Source of the DNA: Herbaspirillum sp.
Lineage (GTDB): Bacteria > Pseudomonadota > Gammaproteobacteria > Burkholderiales > Burkholderiaceae_D
NCBI RefSeq assembly: GCF_017744395.1
Contig: NZ_JAGIBI010000006.1
Span: 1 to 64,000 of the forward strand
Direction: 5' to 3'
Length of the DNA stretch: 64,000 nt
Part shown: positions 8,339-19,283 of the stretch, piece by piece
Numbering within the stretch: position 1 is the first letter of the stretch
Layout of the letters: each line of letters opens with the position of its first letter
Notes under the pieces: model-generated
Database searches by the model: none
The model's input: the letters and a program-made list of their open reading frames with translations, nothing else
What the model was told of the DNA's origin: nothing
Program-made: the position numbers and the translations under genes

Positions 8339-9352
8339 ATGCACAATCCGCCGGAAACGCCGCAAGCCTTGCACCTGCTCTACGAGCCCGCCGGTTTCAT
8401 TTGCGCTTTCCGCTTCACGGACGGCCGTGCGCACCAGATGCAGTGGAACGAGGTGATCGACCACCACCCCGCGCCGGCGGAGTTCACCTGGCTGCATGTC
8501 AAGACGGCCGACGTGAAGATCCGGCAATGGATGGAGCATCACAGCGGCGTGCCCGGGCACATCACCGAATTCCTCCTCAGCAGCGATACCCATCCCGGCC
8601 TGCACATGTCGGCCGACAGCGTGCATGGCACGCTCACCGACATGAAGATGGAGATCGGCGACACCGGCACCGAAAAGGGCGCGCTGCATTTTTATCTCGA
8701 CCATACCCGCCTGCTGACGCTGCGCACCCAGCCGCTGTGCTCGACCAACCTGCTGCGCCAGAAAGTGCTCGACGGCGCCGGCTTCGACAACACCATGGAC
8801 TTGTTCGCCGAGCTGCTGCGCTGCCTGGCCGACGGCTTCAATGCGCGTCTCGACAGCCTCAACGACAAGGTGGACGACATCGAATTCTCGGTGCTGTCCG
8901 ACCGCCGTCCGGAAGACCGCGCGGAACTCTCCGGCATCCGCCGCCAGCTGGCCGAACTGCGCCGCTTCATCGTGCCGGAGCGCCGCATCCTGAGCCAGTT
9001 CAACCGCCTGCGGCCGGCCTGGGTGCCGACCACGGCGCTGGAAGACCTGACCCATGCGCTGGATGAGCTCAATGAACTGCATTCGACCGTGGAAGCGGTC
9101 TACGAGCGCGCCAAGCTGCTGCAGGAAGAAATCGCGTCGCAGATGTCGGAACAGATGAACCGCAACCTGATGGCGCTGTCGATCCTGACCGCGCTGCTGA
9201 TGCCGGCCACGCTGGTGTCGGGGATTTTCGGGATGAACGTGGCGGGTTTGCCGGGCCTGCATGACGAGGCCTCGTTCTGGATGGTGATGGCGGTGATGGT
9301 CGGCCTCGGCGTGGCGACCGTGGCCTTCCTCAAATGGCTGAAGATCTGGTGA
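8339..9352 (+). CDS. zntB: zinc transporter ZntB (CorA family)
   Basis: A 337-residue inner-membrane transporter of the CorA metal-ion family. A long cytosolic alpha/beta and coiled helical domain (1-275) precedes two C-terminal transmembrane helices. The signature GMN sits in FGMNVAGLPG near residue 297 between the helices. The N-terminus (YEPAGFICAFRFTDG) resembles ZntB more than CorA. ZntB moves zinc with protons; direction has been debated in the literature. It is a stand-alone gene. Confidence 0.85.
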   Translation: MHNPPETPQALHLLYEPAGFICAFRFTDGRAHQMQWNEVIDHHPAPAEFTWLHVKTADVKIRQWMEHHSGVPGHITEFLLSSDTHPGLHMSADSVHGTLTDMKMEIGDTGTEKGALHFYLDHTRLLTLRTQPLCSTNLLRQKVLDGAGFDNTMDLFAELLRCLADGFNARLDSLNDKVDDIEFSVLSDRRPEDRAELSGIRRQLAELRRFIVPERRILSQFNRLRPAWVPTTALEDLTHALDELNELHSTVEAVYERAKLLQEEIASQMSEQMNRNLMALSILTALLMPATLVSGIFGMNVAGLPGLHDEASFWMVMAVMVGLGVATVAFLKWLKIW

Positions 9353-9380
9353 CCCGGGAGCCGGTTCTAGAAGTCCTGCG

Positions 9381-9743
9381 TCAGTCGCGTTCTTCCATGG
9401 CCTCTTCGCTCTCGCGGATCAGGCGGTCGATGTCGAGGTTGTCGACCGGTTCCACGCGCAGCGCCAGCGGGCGCCACAGCGAATACAGCCACAGCCCGAT
9501 GGTGCACAGCGTGCCCAGGAACAGGGTGATGAAGGCCGACAGGAACAGCCCAATGAAGGGCGAGGCGAACAGGCCGTCATAGCCGATCAGGTGCTTGCCG
9601 TCCCAGGTGATGGTCTGCGCGCCGAACAGCGAGAGTACCCCCATCAGCACCGAAAACGGCACCAGTGAGAATGCGGTGCCGATGGCGATGAGCTTGTAGA
9701 TGGTGCCCATCGACATGCGCTGTATCTTGATTTGCTCGAACAT
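9381..9743 (-). CDS. two-TM inner-membrane protein of unknown function
   Basis: A 120-residue protein with two hydrophobic segments (about 20-42 and 62-88), a short loop and an acidic C-terminal tail (NLDIDRLIRESEEAMEERD). GGGGGAACC precedes the ATG. I do not recognise a family. It lies 109 bases downstream of glnS on the same strand and could be read through from it. Confidence 0.65.
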   Translation of the reverse strand: MFEQIKIQRMSMGTIYKLIAIGTAFSLVPFSVLMGVLSLFGAQTITWDGKHLIGYDGLFASPFIGLFLSAFITLFLGTLCTIGLWLYSLWRPLALRVEPVDNLDIDRLIRESEEAMEERD

Positions 9744-9802
9744 GAGCTGGTTCCCCCTCTTGCTTGCCCGGCCCTTATGGTCGCCGGTATGCCTGTGATG
9801 CG

Positions 9803-9835
9803 GGGCCGCGCGCCCCTGGAATCATTGCGCGGCCC
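9803..9835 (-). terminator. hairpin downstream of glnS
   Basis: GGGCCGCGC (9803-9811) pairs with GCGCGGCCC (9827-9835), a nine-base stem just after the glnS stop. There is no T-run on either side, so it may be a processing or stability hairpin and not a strong terminator. Confidence 0.35.
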
Positions 9836-9852
9836 GCGTGCCTGCCTGCTGC

Positions 9853-11604
<1,752 letters not shown>

Positions 11605-11838
11605 GGGATGAATCGGGAGAATGCCTATTTATGCGGATCAAGCATTTTACCGCAGCGCGCCAGCTTGCATTGGGCTTTGCGCACGGGCAGCGGCGAAAAT
11701 TTGCCCGCTTCGGGCGCCGCTTCGAACAGGTCCTTACAAATGATACGGCTGAGAATTACCTGTCATCGGCGCCGGCTGGCAATCTGCCCGCATGGCCCGG
11801 CCGGTTGCCGGGCCCGTCCAGGAAAAGGAGAGGGCATC

Positions 11839-11979
11839 ATGAAACGACTGATCAAATTGCTGGTGGCCGCAGGCGTGGCGGCGGCCACCTTGTCGGCCTG
11901 CGTGGTGGTGCCGGCCGGCCCGCCGCAACCGCATTACTACCGGCCGTACTACGGGCCGGGCTATTACTACGGGCGTTGA
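11839..11979 (+). CDS. Tyr/Pro-rich mini-lipoprotein
   Basis: A 46-residue peptide. AAAAGGAGAGGGCATC precedes the ATG. Residues 1-21 form a lipoprotein signal with lipobox LSAC; the mature 26 residues are dominated by Pro, Tyr and Gly (HYYRPYYGPGYYYGR). Similar tiny lipoproteins are common in Burkholderiales and lack a known role. The strong ribosome site and clean lipobox support it as a real gene. Confidence 0.6.
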   Translation: MKRLIKLLVAAGVAAATLSACVVVPAGPPQPHYYRPYYGPGYYYGR

Positions 11980-12170
11980 CCGGCCGGGCGGGATGTTTGC
12001 CGGGAAATATCCGGCCGATTCCAGCATGATTGCCGATGGCGGCGGCCGTGTGCTCCGGTCGCCGCCATCGGCTTTTCATCGCCTGCCGGCGGCGTTTCGT
12101 CGCATGGCGCTGGCGCACAAGCGGCTATCGGGGGATATTGGAGATCCTGTCGATTTCAAGTGAGACCGCC

Positions 12171-12635
12171 ATGTCGCTGACCGTCCTGAAAGCCATCCAT
12201 TTGCTGGGGGCCGTGCTTTTCCTGGGAAACATCATCGTCACCGCCTTCTGGAAAACATTGGCCGACCGCACCGGCGAGCTGGCCGTGATCCGCTTCGCGG
12301 TGAAGGCGACCAATTGGGCGGACGTGGTTTTCACGCTGGGCGGCATCGTCCTGCTGGCGGCCGCGGGCCAGATGATGGCGCCGGCATTTGGCGGCGTCGC
12401 GGCCAATTCCTGGCTGAAAGGCGCGTACGCGCTGTTCGCCGCCACCGGCGTCCTGTGGCTGGCGGTACTGATTCCCGTGCAGTGGAAGCAGGCGCGCCTG
12501 CTCAATGCCTTGCCGGACGGCGCCGCGGTTCCCGCCGCTTATCGCAGGCTGGCGCTGGTGTGGGCGGCGGCGGGATCGGCGGCGACATTGATGCCGCTGG
12601 CGGCGGCCTGGCTGATGGTCGCCAAGCCGGCCTGA
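12171..12635 (+). CDS. DUF2269 family membrane protein
   Basis: A 154-residue protein with four hydrophobic segments and the KAIHLLGAVLFLGNIIVTAFWK start typical of DUF2269 proteins, which share the four-helix shape of small CopD/DUF2269 membrane proteins. A histidine in helix 1 might bind haem or metal, by analogy only. ATG 12171 begins the family region. Convergent with the response-regulator gene (7 bases between stops). Function is unknown. Confidence 0.75.
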   Translation: MSLTVLKAIHLLGAVLFLGNIIVTAFWKTLADRTGELAVIRFAVKATNWADVVFTLGGIVLLAAAGQMMAPAFGGVAANSWLKGAYALFAATGVLWLAVLIPVQWKQARLLNALPDGAAVPAAYRRLALVWAAAGSAATLMPLAAAWLMVAKPA

Positions 12636-12641
12636 AGGCGT

Positions 12642-13448
12642 TCACATCTGCTTGAACAGGTGGGCGAACAGTCGGCTCACGGCCAGCTTTTCCGGGCGGT
12701 TGCGCAGCAGCAGCGAGAGCTTGCCGGCTTCGTCGCGCACCGCCGCCTGCACATGGCGCACCTGCACCACCGTTCCCCGATGGATTTGCCAGAACTGCTG
12801 CGCATCGAGCTGGGGGATCAGCTCGCGCAGGCTGGTGCGGATCAGCGCCTCGCCCTCGGCGGTCACGACATTGACGTACTTGTCGGTGGCCTCGAAGTAC
12901 AGCACGTCATTGACCGGGATCAGGCGCACCTGGTTGCCGACCGCGGCGCGGATGATGTCCAGGCGCGGGACCGGCTGCGCCGGTTCGGCGTCGTGCGCGG
13001 CCAGCGCCCGCAGTTGCGCCAGCGCGCGCTCCAGGTGCTCATCGGCGCTGCCGGCGGCGCGCTGCTCCAGCAAGGACTTGAGGCGCTGCACGGTGGTCGC
13101 CAGGCGCGCGTCGTTGACCGGTTTGAGCAGGTAATCCACCGCGGCTTGCTCGAAGGCTTCCACCGCATGGTTGTCGTAGGCGGTGACGAACACGATCAGC
13201 GGGAACGGGCGCGCCGGCGGCCAGGCGTCGGCCAGTTCGCGCGCCACTTCCAGCCCGCTGCGGCCGGGCATGCGGATGTCCAGGAACAGCACGTCCGGCA
13301 GCCGCGCCAGCGCCTGTTCCAGCGCCGCGATGCCGTTGGCGGCCACCTGCGCCGTCCCCAGCTCCGGCCAGGTGCGCGCCAGTGCCTGCTGCAGCGCCGC
13401 GGCCAGCAGCGGTTCGTCTTCGGCGATGAGGGCGGTGATGGGCGGCAT
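12642..13448 (-). CDS. LytTR-type response regulator
   Basis: A 268-residue response regulator. The receiver (1-125) has acidic residues at the start (IAEDEP), the phosphoacceptor aspartate in VLFLDIRMPG near residue 57, the TAYD switch and the LLKPVN lysine. A linker leads to a LytTR DNA-binding domain (about 165-268; IRAAVGNQVRLIPVNDVLYFEA, then FWQIHRGTVVQV). It is the third gene of a minus-strand operon after the 2TM protein and the sensor kinase. LytTR regulators often bind direct repeats; no target repeat was identified here. Confidence 0.9.
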   Translation of the reverse strand: MPPITALIAEDEPLLAAALQQALARTWPELGTAQVAANGIAALEQALARLPDVLFLDIRMPGRSGLEVARELADAWPPARPFPLIVFVTAYDNHAVEAFEQAAVDYLLKPVNDARLATTVQRLKSLLEQRAAGSADEHLERALAQLRALAAHDAEPAQPVPRLDIIRAAVGNQVRLIPVNDVLYFEATDKYVNVVTAEGEALIRTSLRELIPQLDAQQFWQIHRGTVVQVRHVQAAVRDEAGKLSLLLRNRPEKLAVSRLFAHLFKQM

Positions 13449-13471
13449 GGCGGTTCCTGTGAGGTGGAGCG

Positions 13472-14641
13472 TTATTGGCCGGTCAGGCGTGCGCCCTTGG
13501 CGGGGCGGTGCACCGCCTTGAGCGCCTTGAGCGGGATCGTGATCTGCGCCATGGTGCCGGCCGGCACGTTGTGGGTGAGGATCAGCTCGGCCAGCGGGCC
13601 GTACAGCGTGGACAGGCGTTCGCGGATGTTGTCCAGTCCGAAATGCATGCCGATTTCCGGCTCCTTCTTGCCGGTCAGCGCCGCCAGTCCGGCCTTGGGA
13701 GAGGGGCTGTTGAAGCTGACCCCGGTGGCCAGCCCGACGCCGGTGTCGAACACGCTCAGCACCAGCATGTCCTGGTGCAGGGCGGCGCGCACCGTGCAGT
13801 TGCCGCCTTCGACCTTGGGTTCCAGGCCATGCTTGATGGCGTTTTCCACCAGCGGCTGCAGCAGCATCGGCGCCAGGCGCAGGCGCCCAAGCTCTTCCGG
13901 CAGCTGCAGGGTGTAGGACAGGCGCATGCCCATGCGCAGCGACATCAGTCCGAGGTAGGCCTTGATCAGGTCGAATTCGCGGCGCAGCGAAGTGCTGTCG
14001 GCGCGCGAGGCCGACAGCGTGGTGCGCAGGTAGTGGATCAACTGGTCGAGCATCTGCTGCGCGCGCAGCGGTTCGGAGCCGATCAGGGTCTGCAGCGTGG
14101 CCAGGGTGTTGAACAGCATGTGCGGTTCGATCTGCGCCTGCAGCATCTGTAATTGCGCCTGTACCGCCTGTTTTTCGACCTGGCTGGCATGGGCCTGCAG
14201 GGCGGCCATCTTTTCACGGTTCCAGAAGAACAGGGCGGCGCCGAAGCAGGCCAGGAAGGTCAGCACGATCACGCCGATGATGTTGTCGCTGCGCTCGGGC
14301 AGGATGGACTCCACCGGCTGCCCCATCAGGTAGCTGGCCAGCAGGCGCCCCAGCAGTACCGACAGCGGCGCCAGCACGACCAGCAGCAGGGCGAAGCCGG
14401 GCTTGTTCGGTTCGCCGTCGCCCCAGATCGCCAGCCGGGTGCCGTTGATCAGCAGCATCGCCAGGATGCCGATGCACATCGCGATCTGCAGGTTCTCGTA
14501 GAAGCTGCCGCCCACGCGCATCAGGTAGGTCACGGCCAGCGCGCACAGCAGGTTGATGACGAGCGTGGGCACCAGCGATTTCGCCAATTCGCGCAACAGC
14601 AGGAGAAGACGGGGCGGGACGGAAGTGTCTTGTTGGTTCAT
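13472..14641 (-). CDS. LytS/YehU-type sensor histidine kinase
   Basis: A 389-residue membrane sensor kinase. Four transmembrane helices lie in the first 150 residues, with no obvious periplasmic sensor domain. A short coiled stretch is followed by the His_kinase box QAQIEPHMLFNTLATLQ (phospho-His near 190) and an HATPase_c domain with LVENAIKHGLE and FDTGVGLA. ATG 14641 is preferred; TTG at 14653 is an in-frame alternative. The response regulator starts 23 bases downstream, so the two form one signalling unit. Confidence 0.9.
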   Translation of the reverse strand: MNQQDTSVPPRLLLLLRELAKSLVPTLVINLLCALAVTYLMRVGGSFYENLQIAMCIGILAMLLINGTRLAIWGDGEPNKPGFALLLVVLAPLSVLLGRLLASYLMGQPVESILPERSDNIIGVIVLTFLACFGAALFFWNREKMAALQAHASQVEKQAVQAQLQMLQAQIEPHMLFNTLATLQTLIGSEPLRAQQMLDQLIHYLRTTLSASRADSTSLRREFDLIKAYLGLMSLRMGMRLSYTLQLPEELGRLRLAPMLLQPLVENAIKHGLEPKVEGGNCTVRAALHQDMLVLSVFDTGVGLATGVSFNSPSPKAGLAALTGKKEPEIGMHFGLDNIRERLSTLYGPLAELILTHNVPAGTMAQITIPLKALKAVHRPAKGARLTGQ

Positions 14642-14702
14642 TCGTTCAGGCAATTCGGGTCAGGCAGGTAAAGCGGGATGCGGTGAGTCCCTGAACGGCG
14701 CC

Positions 14703-14984
14703 TTACCGATGGCGGCGCAATTCGCGTTCCATCAGCGCCTGCCTCCAGCGGGAGGGAAAATCGGCAAAAACGCTCAGGGCGTGAAATAGTACCCCGATTC
14801 CCCAGCCGAGTAGCGGTCCGGCGCTCCATAAAACGTGGCGCGAAGTGCTCAGGTTGAGCGCGATCAGGCCGGCGTTGACCAGCAGGTAGATGCACAGGTG
14901 GCGCAGGAATCCCAGCTTGCGGTTGACGCGGCGCATGGCGTCGCGGCGGTCCTGGTCGGAAATGGCGTATTCGGTCTGGGGCAT
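14703..14984 (-). CDS. 2TM domain protein, first gene of the LytS/LytTR operon
   Basis: A 93-residue protein with two hydrophobic helices (about 28-48 and 52-72), a conserved-looking DAMRRVNRKLGFLRHLCIYLLVN segment (given here in pieces: DAMRRVNRKL, then GFLRHLCIYLLVN) and a basic tail. It fits the 2TM domain family, often coded beside LytS/LytTR genes. GCGAGGATCGTC precedes ATG 14984; longer frames lack support. It may modulate the kinase, but this is only inferred from position. Confidence 0.7.
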   Translation of the reverse strand: MPQTEYAISDQDRRDAMRRVNRKLGFLRHLCIYLLVNAGLIALNLSTSRHVLWSAGPLLGWGIGVLFHALSVFADFPSRWRQALMERELRRHR

Positions 14985-15158
14985 GACGATCCTCGCTGGA
15001 AAATCCGGCCGATCCGGATTGCAGGCATCAGGATGCGTCCTTGGCCGCGCCTGCGCCAGCCGGCAGCGATGAAATGCCGGATCGGGGGCGCAAAGCGCTT
15101 GAAGCATGCCGCGATCTGCTCTAACTTATGCGCCGTATCGGTATAACGGAGAATGATC

Positions 15159-15902
15159 ATGTGGCCCTATCCCAAGGTTCTCGCCCACCGCGGCGGCGGC
15201 ACGCTGGCGCCGGAAAATACGCTGGCGGGCTTTCGCACCGGCCTGCAGTTCGGCTATCGCGCCGTCGAATTCGACGTCATGCTGACCCGTGACGAAGTGC
15301 CTATCCTGATGCACGATCCCCAGCGCGGGCGCACGCTGCCGGGCGAGGGGCAGATTGCCGACGCCGACTGGGCGCAATTGCGCGAGCTCGATGCCGGCGC
15401 CTGGCATGGCCCGGCCTTCGCCGGCGAGCGCATCTGCACGCTGGAGCAGGGGCTGGATTTCTGCATCGGCAACGGCATCTGGATGAACGTCGAGATCAAG
15501 CCCGGCGCGCCGGCGCAGGCGGCGCGCACCGGTGAGCTGACGGCGCTGGCGGTGGCGCGGCGCTTTCCCGGCGCGGATGCGGAGACGCTGCCGGTATTGT
15601 CCTCGTTCTCCTTCGAAGCGCTGATGGCGGCCAAGGAAGCCGTTCCCAGCCTGCCGCGCGGCTTCCTGGTGGATACGATTCCCGGTGACTGGCAGGCGCG
15701 CCTGCAGCAACTGCAGGCGGTGGCCCTGCACACCAGCCATAAGAACCTCACGCCGCAACTGGCGCGCGAGGTCAAGGACGCCGGCTACGCCCTGTTCTGC
15801 TACACCGTCAACGACGCGGCGCGCGCGGTCGAGATCATGGGATGGGGCGTGGATGCCTTTTGCACGGATCGTATCGATCTGATCCGTCCAGACGCTTATT
15901 AG
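15159..15902 (+). CDS. ugpQ: glycerophosphodiester phosphodiesterase
   Basis: A 247-residue cytosolic GDPD that hydrolyses glycerophosphodiesters to glycerol-3-phosphate and an alcohol. Catalytic and metal residues are visible: AHRGGGTLAPENT near residue 10, EFDVMLTRDEVPILMHD near 38-54, NVEIKPG near 115, and the C-terminal WGVDAFCTDRID. There is no signal peptide, fitting the UgpQ type. ATG 15159 has ACGGAGA at good spacing; the ATG at 15153 is too close to it. Single gene. Confidence 0.9.
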   Translation: MWPYPKVLAHRGGGTLAPENTLAGFRTGLQFGYRAVEFDVMLTRDEVPILMHDPQRGRTLPGEGQIADADWAQLRELDAGAWHGPAFAGERICTLEQGLDFCIGNGIWMNVEIKPGAPAQAARTGELTALAVARRFPGADAETLPVLSSFSFEALMAAKEAVPSLPRGFLVDTIPGDWQARLQQLQAVALHTSHKNLTPQLAREVKDAGYALFCYTVNDAARAVEIMGWGVDAFCTDRIDLIRPDAY

Positions 15903-16133
15903 AACCTGTTTTCGATTGCGCAGCCTGCGGTGAAATGAACGGCAAATCACGTTCTTACCGAAGGACTGAATGCGGGATCGGCTGGCTATGATCGTCCTGC
16001 GGTTTGCATCGGGGCAGAGGCAAAAGGCACTGTCAACGCCCCGGAAAGACAACGCGTTAAGCAGGCACAAGGCCGGTGAACGAGAGCGCCGGTGGACTTG
16101 TGGAGAATTCATAACACTGAGATGAGGAAAACG

Positions 16134-16352
16134 ATGAAGATCAATAAACTGCTGGCTGCCGTACTCGTTGCCGCCTTCGCACTGCCGGTCATGGCACAGC
16201 CCGCACCGGCTCCGGCAGCCGCTCCCGCCGCTGAAGCCCCGGCCGCCAAGCCGGCCCCGAAGCACAAGAAGCACGCCAAGAAGCACAAAAAGCATAAAAA
16301 GCACGCCAAGAAGGCGAAGGCAGCGATGCCTGTCACCAACCAGGGCGCCTGA
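16134..16352 (+). CDS. Asr-like His/Lys-rich periplasmic peptide
   Basis: A 72-residue exported peptide. The Sec signal is residues 1-21, with a likely cut after PVMA. The mature part is an Ala/Pro stretch followed by repeats of the type KHKKHAKK, almost only Lys, His and Ala. This composition resembles the acid-shock protein Asr of enterobacteria. GAGGAAA precedes ATG 16134. The strong positive charge and signal peptide suggest a periplasmic basic protein for acid or metal stress; that role is inferred. It is followed by hairpins at 16367-16388 and 16462-16493. Confidence 0.6.
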   Translation: MKINKLLAAVLVAAFALPVMAQPAPAPAAAPAAEAPAAKPAPKHKKHAKKHKKHKKHAKKAKAAMPVTNQGA

Positions 16353-16366
16353 TTGAAATAAGGCAA

Positions 16367-16388
16367 CGCGGCCGGTACGCCGGCCGCG
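16367..16388 (+). other. strong hairpin after the Asr-like gene
   Basis: CGCGGCCGG (16367-16375) and CCGGCCGCG (16380-16388) form a perfect nine-base stem with a TACG tetraloop. It lies 15 bases after the stop and has no T-run. It may protect the 3' end or be part of a longer RNA ending at 16493. Confidence 0.45.
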
Positions 16389-16461
16389 AGGATTTACCGG
16401 AAGGGGAAGGCTGTCTGTTAGGGATTCGGGTGGCGCAGCCGCCCGGAGAAGCCGAACCTGT

Positions 16462-16493
16462 AACCCGTCGGGATTGCCCGGCGGGTTTTTTTT
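16462..16493 (+). terminator. intrinsic terminator before alaS
   Basis: AACCCGTCGGG (16462-16472) pairs with CCCGGCGGGTT (16477-16487) across an ATTG loop, with one G-T pair, and runs straight into eight T residues (16486-16493). It closes the transcript of the Asr-like gene and isolates alaS. Confidence 0.85.
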
Positions 16494-16586
16494 CGCCCGG
16501 AGCCGCCGCTGCGGCGGTGTCCGGCAGGCAATCCCCGGGCGGGCGCATGGCGGCTGTCCGGCTGCTTATCGCGCGCAGTTATCACG

Positions 16587-16592
16587 TATAAT
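16587..16592 (+). promoter_or_regulatory. -10 element for alaS
   Basis: A perfect TATAAT lies 48 bases before the alaS start. No good -35 hexamer is seen at 16-18 bases upstream, so only the -10 box is called. Confidence 0.45.
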
Positions 16593-16640
16593 CGCCGATT
16601 CGCAATCATTTTTTGCACCGTCTTTTACCAGCCTTCGAAC

Positions 16641-19265
16641 ATGAACTCAGCCGAAATTCGCGATAAGTTTCTGAAATTCTTTGAATCCAAAGGACACACC
16701 ATCGTCCGCTCGTCCAGCCTGGTCCCGGGCAACGACCCGACCCTGCTGTTCACCAATTCCGGCATGGTTCAGTTCAAGGATGTGTTCCTCGGCACCGACA
16801 AGCGCAACTACGTGCGCGCCGCTTCGGTGCAGCGCTGCCTGCGCGCCGGCGGCAAGCACAACGACCTGGAAAACGTCGGCTACACTGCGCGCCATCACAC
16901 CTTCTTCGAAATGCTGGGCAACTGGTCCTTCGGCGACTACTTCAAGCGCGAATCGCTGAAGTGGGCCTGGGAACTGCTGACCAAGGTCTACGGCCTGCCG
17001 GCCGAGAAGCTGTGGGCCACCGTCTACGAGACCGACGACGAAGCCTACGACATCTGGACCAAGGAAATCGGCGTGCCGCCCGAGCGCGTGGTGCGCATCG
17101 GCGACAACAAGGGCGCGCCCTACGCCTCCGACAACTTCTGGCAGATGGCTGAAACCGGCCCTTGCGGCCCCTGCTCGGAAATCTTCTACGACCACGGCCC
17201 GGACATCTGGGGCGGCCCCCCGGGCAGCCCGGACGCCGACGGCGACCGCTACATCGAAATCTGGAACAACGTGTTCATGCAGTTCGACCGCCAGCTCGAT
17301 CCGGCTACCGGCGAATACACGCTGACCCCGCTGCCGGCGCCCTGCGTCGACACCGGCATGGGCCTGGAGCGCCTGGCCGCGATCCTGCAGCACGTGCACA
17401 GCAACTATGAGATCGACCTGTTCCAGGCGCTGATCAAGGCCGCCGCGCGCGAGACCGGCGCCACCGACCTGGCCAACAATTCGCTCAAGGTCATCGCCGA
17501 CCACATCCGCGCGACCTCCTTCCTGATCGTCGACGGCGTCATCCCCGGCAACGAAGGCCGCGGCTACGTCCTGCGCCGCATCATCCGCCGCGCGCTGCGC
17601 CATGGCCACAAGCTGGGCCAGACCAAGCCGTTCTTCTACAAGCTGGTCAAGGACCTGGTGGAGCAGATGGGCGCCGCCTATCCGGAGCTGCCGGAAGCCG
17701 CCAGCCGCGTCGAGCAGGTCTTGAAGCAGGAAGAAGAGCGTTTCGGCGAAACGCTGGAACACGGCATGAAGATCCTGGAGGCCGCGCTGGCCGCCAACAC
17801 CGGCAAGCTGGACGGCGAGACCGCCTTCACCCTGTACGACACCTACGGCTTCCCGCTGGACCTGACCGCCGACATCTGCCGCGAGCGCAATGTCGAGCTG
17901 GACGAGGCCGGCTTCGCCGCCGCCATGGAGCGCCAGAAGAGCACCGCGCGCGCCGCCGGCAAGTTCAAGATGGCCGCCGCCATCGAATACAGCGGCGACA
18001 AGACCAGGTTCGTCGGCTATGAATCGCTGGCGCAGCAGGGCAAGGTGGTCGCGCTGTACGTGGCGGGGTCGCCGGTGCAGAAGATCGAGGCCGGCCAGGA
18101 CGCCATCGTGGTGCTGGACACCACCCCGTTCTACGCCGAATCCGGTGGCCAGAGCGGCGACGCCGGCGCGCTGGAAGCGGCTGGCGGCCTGTTCGCCGTG
18201 GCCGATACGCAAAAGATCCAGGCCGACGTCTTCGGCCACCACGGCCAACTGATCAAGGGCAGCCTGGCCGTGGGCGACGCCGTGCAAGCCAAGGTCGACC
18301 CTGAGCAGCGCGCGCGCACCATGCGCAACCACTCGGCCACCCACCTGATGCACAAGGCCCTGCGTGAAGTTCTGGGCAGCCATGTGTCGCAGAAGGGTTC
18401 GCTGGTCGACGCCGACAAGACCCGTTTCGACTTCAGCCACAACGCGCCGATGACGGCAGAGGAAATCCGCCGCGTGGAAGACATCGTCAACCGCGAAGTG
18501 CTGGCCAACGCCGCCACCAGCGCCAAGCTGATGGGCTATGACGACGCCATCGCCGCCGGCGCCATGGCGCTGTTCGGCGAGAAGTACGGCGACGAGGTGC
18601 GCGTGCTGTCGATCGGCACCTCGACCGAGCTGTGCGGCGGCACCCACGTCGGCCGCACCGGCGATATCGGCTTGTTCAAGATCGTGTCCGAAGGCGGCGT
18701 CGCCGCCGGCATCCGCCGGGTCGAAGCCGTTACCGGCGAAGGCGCGCTGGCGCTGGTGCAGTCGCTGTCGAACCGCGTGGCCGAAGCGGCCGCCGCACTG
18801 AAGACCCAGCCGGAAGAACTGCTGCCGCGCATCGGCCAGGTGCAGGACCAGGTCAAGGCGCTGGAGAAGGAACTGGCCGCGCTGAAGTCCAAGCTGGCTT
18901 CCAGCCAGGGCGACGAACTGGTGAACCAGGCCGTCGACATCAAGGGCATCAAGGTGCTGGCCGCGACGCTGGAAGGCGCCGATGTCGCCACCCTGCGCGA
19001 AGCGATGGACAAGTTGAAGGACAAGCTCAAGACCGCCGCCATCGTGCTGGCCTCGGTCAAGGACGGCAAGGTCAGCCTGATCGCCGGCGTCACCGCCGAC
19101 GCGACCGCCAAGGTCAAGGCCGGCGAGTTGGTCAACTTCGTCGCCCAGCAGGTCGGCGGCAAGGGCGGCGGCCGTCCCGACATGGCGCAAGCCGGCGGCA
19201 CCGATCCGTCCGGCCTGCCCGGCGCGCTCAAGGGCGTGGCCGACTGGGTCGGCGCCAAGCTCTGA
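16641..19265 (+). CDS. alaS: alanyl-tRNA synthetase
   Basis: An 874-residue class II synthetase. Domains in order: aminoacylation core (1-460, with [20 protein letters not shown] and the motif 3 arginine region [17 protein letters not shown]), editing domain (about 555-710, with the zinc ligands of NHSATHLMH and CGGTH), and the C-terminal oligomerisation/C-Ala domain ending [12 protein letters not shown]. Length is normal. The start is fixed by [19 protein letters not shown]. The Nudix gene follows 18 bases downstream on the same strand. Confidence 0.98.
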   Translation: MNSAEIRDKFLKFFESKGHTIVRSSSLVPGNDPTLLFTNSGMVQFKDVFLGTDKRNYVRAASVQRCLRAGGKHNDLENVGYTARHHTFFEMLGNWSFGDYFKRESLKWAWELLTKVYGLPAEKLWATVYETDDEAYDIWTKEIGVPPERVVRIGDNKGAPYASDNFWQMAETGPCGPCSEIFYDHGPDIWGGPPGSPDADGDRYIEIWNNVFMQFDRQLDPATGEYTLTPLPAPCVDTGMGLERLAAILQHVHSNYEIDLFQALIKAAARETGATDLANNSLKVIADHIRATSFLIVDGVIPGNEGRGYVLRRIIRRALRHGHKLGQTKPFFYKLVKDLVEQMGAAYPELPEAASRVEQVLKQEEERFGETLEHGMKILEAALAANTGKLDGETAFTLYDTYGFPLDLTADICRERNVELDEAGFAAAMERQKSTARAAGKFKMAAAIEYSGDKTRFVGYESLAQQGKVVALYVAGSPVQKIEAGQDAIVVLDTTPFYAESGGQSGDAGALEAAGGLFAVADTQKIQADVFGHHGQLIKGSLAVGDAVQAKVDPEQRARTMRNHSATHLMHKALREVLGSHVSQKGSLVDADKTRFDFSHNAPMTAEEIRRVEDIVNREVLANAATSAKLMGYDDAIAAGAMALFGEKYGDEVRVLSIGTSTELCGGTHVGRTGDIGLFKIVSEGGVAAGIRRVEAVTGEGALALVQSLSNRVAEAAAALKTQPEELLPRIGQVQDQVKALEKELAALKSKLASSQGDELVNQAVDIKGIKVLAATLEGADVATLREAMDKLKDKLKTAAIVLASVKDGKVSLIAGVTADATAKVKAGELVNFVAQQVGGKGGGRPDMAQAGGTDPSGLPGALKGVADWVGAKL

Positions 19266-19283
19266 CCGGCACGGAACCCGCGC

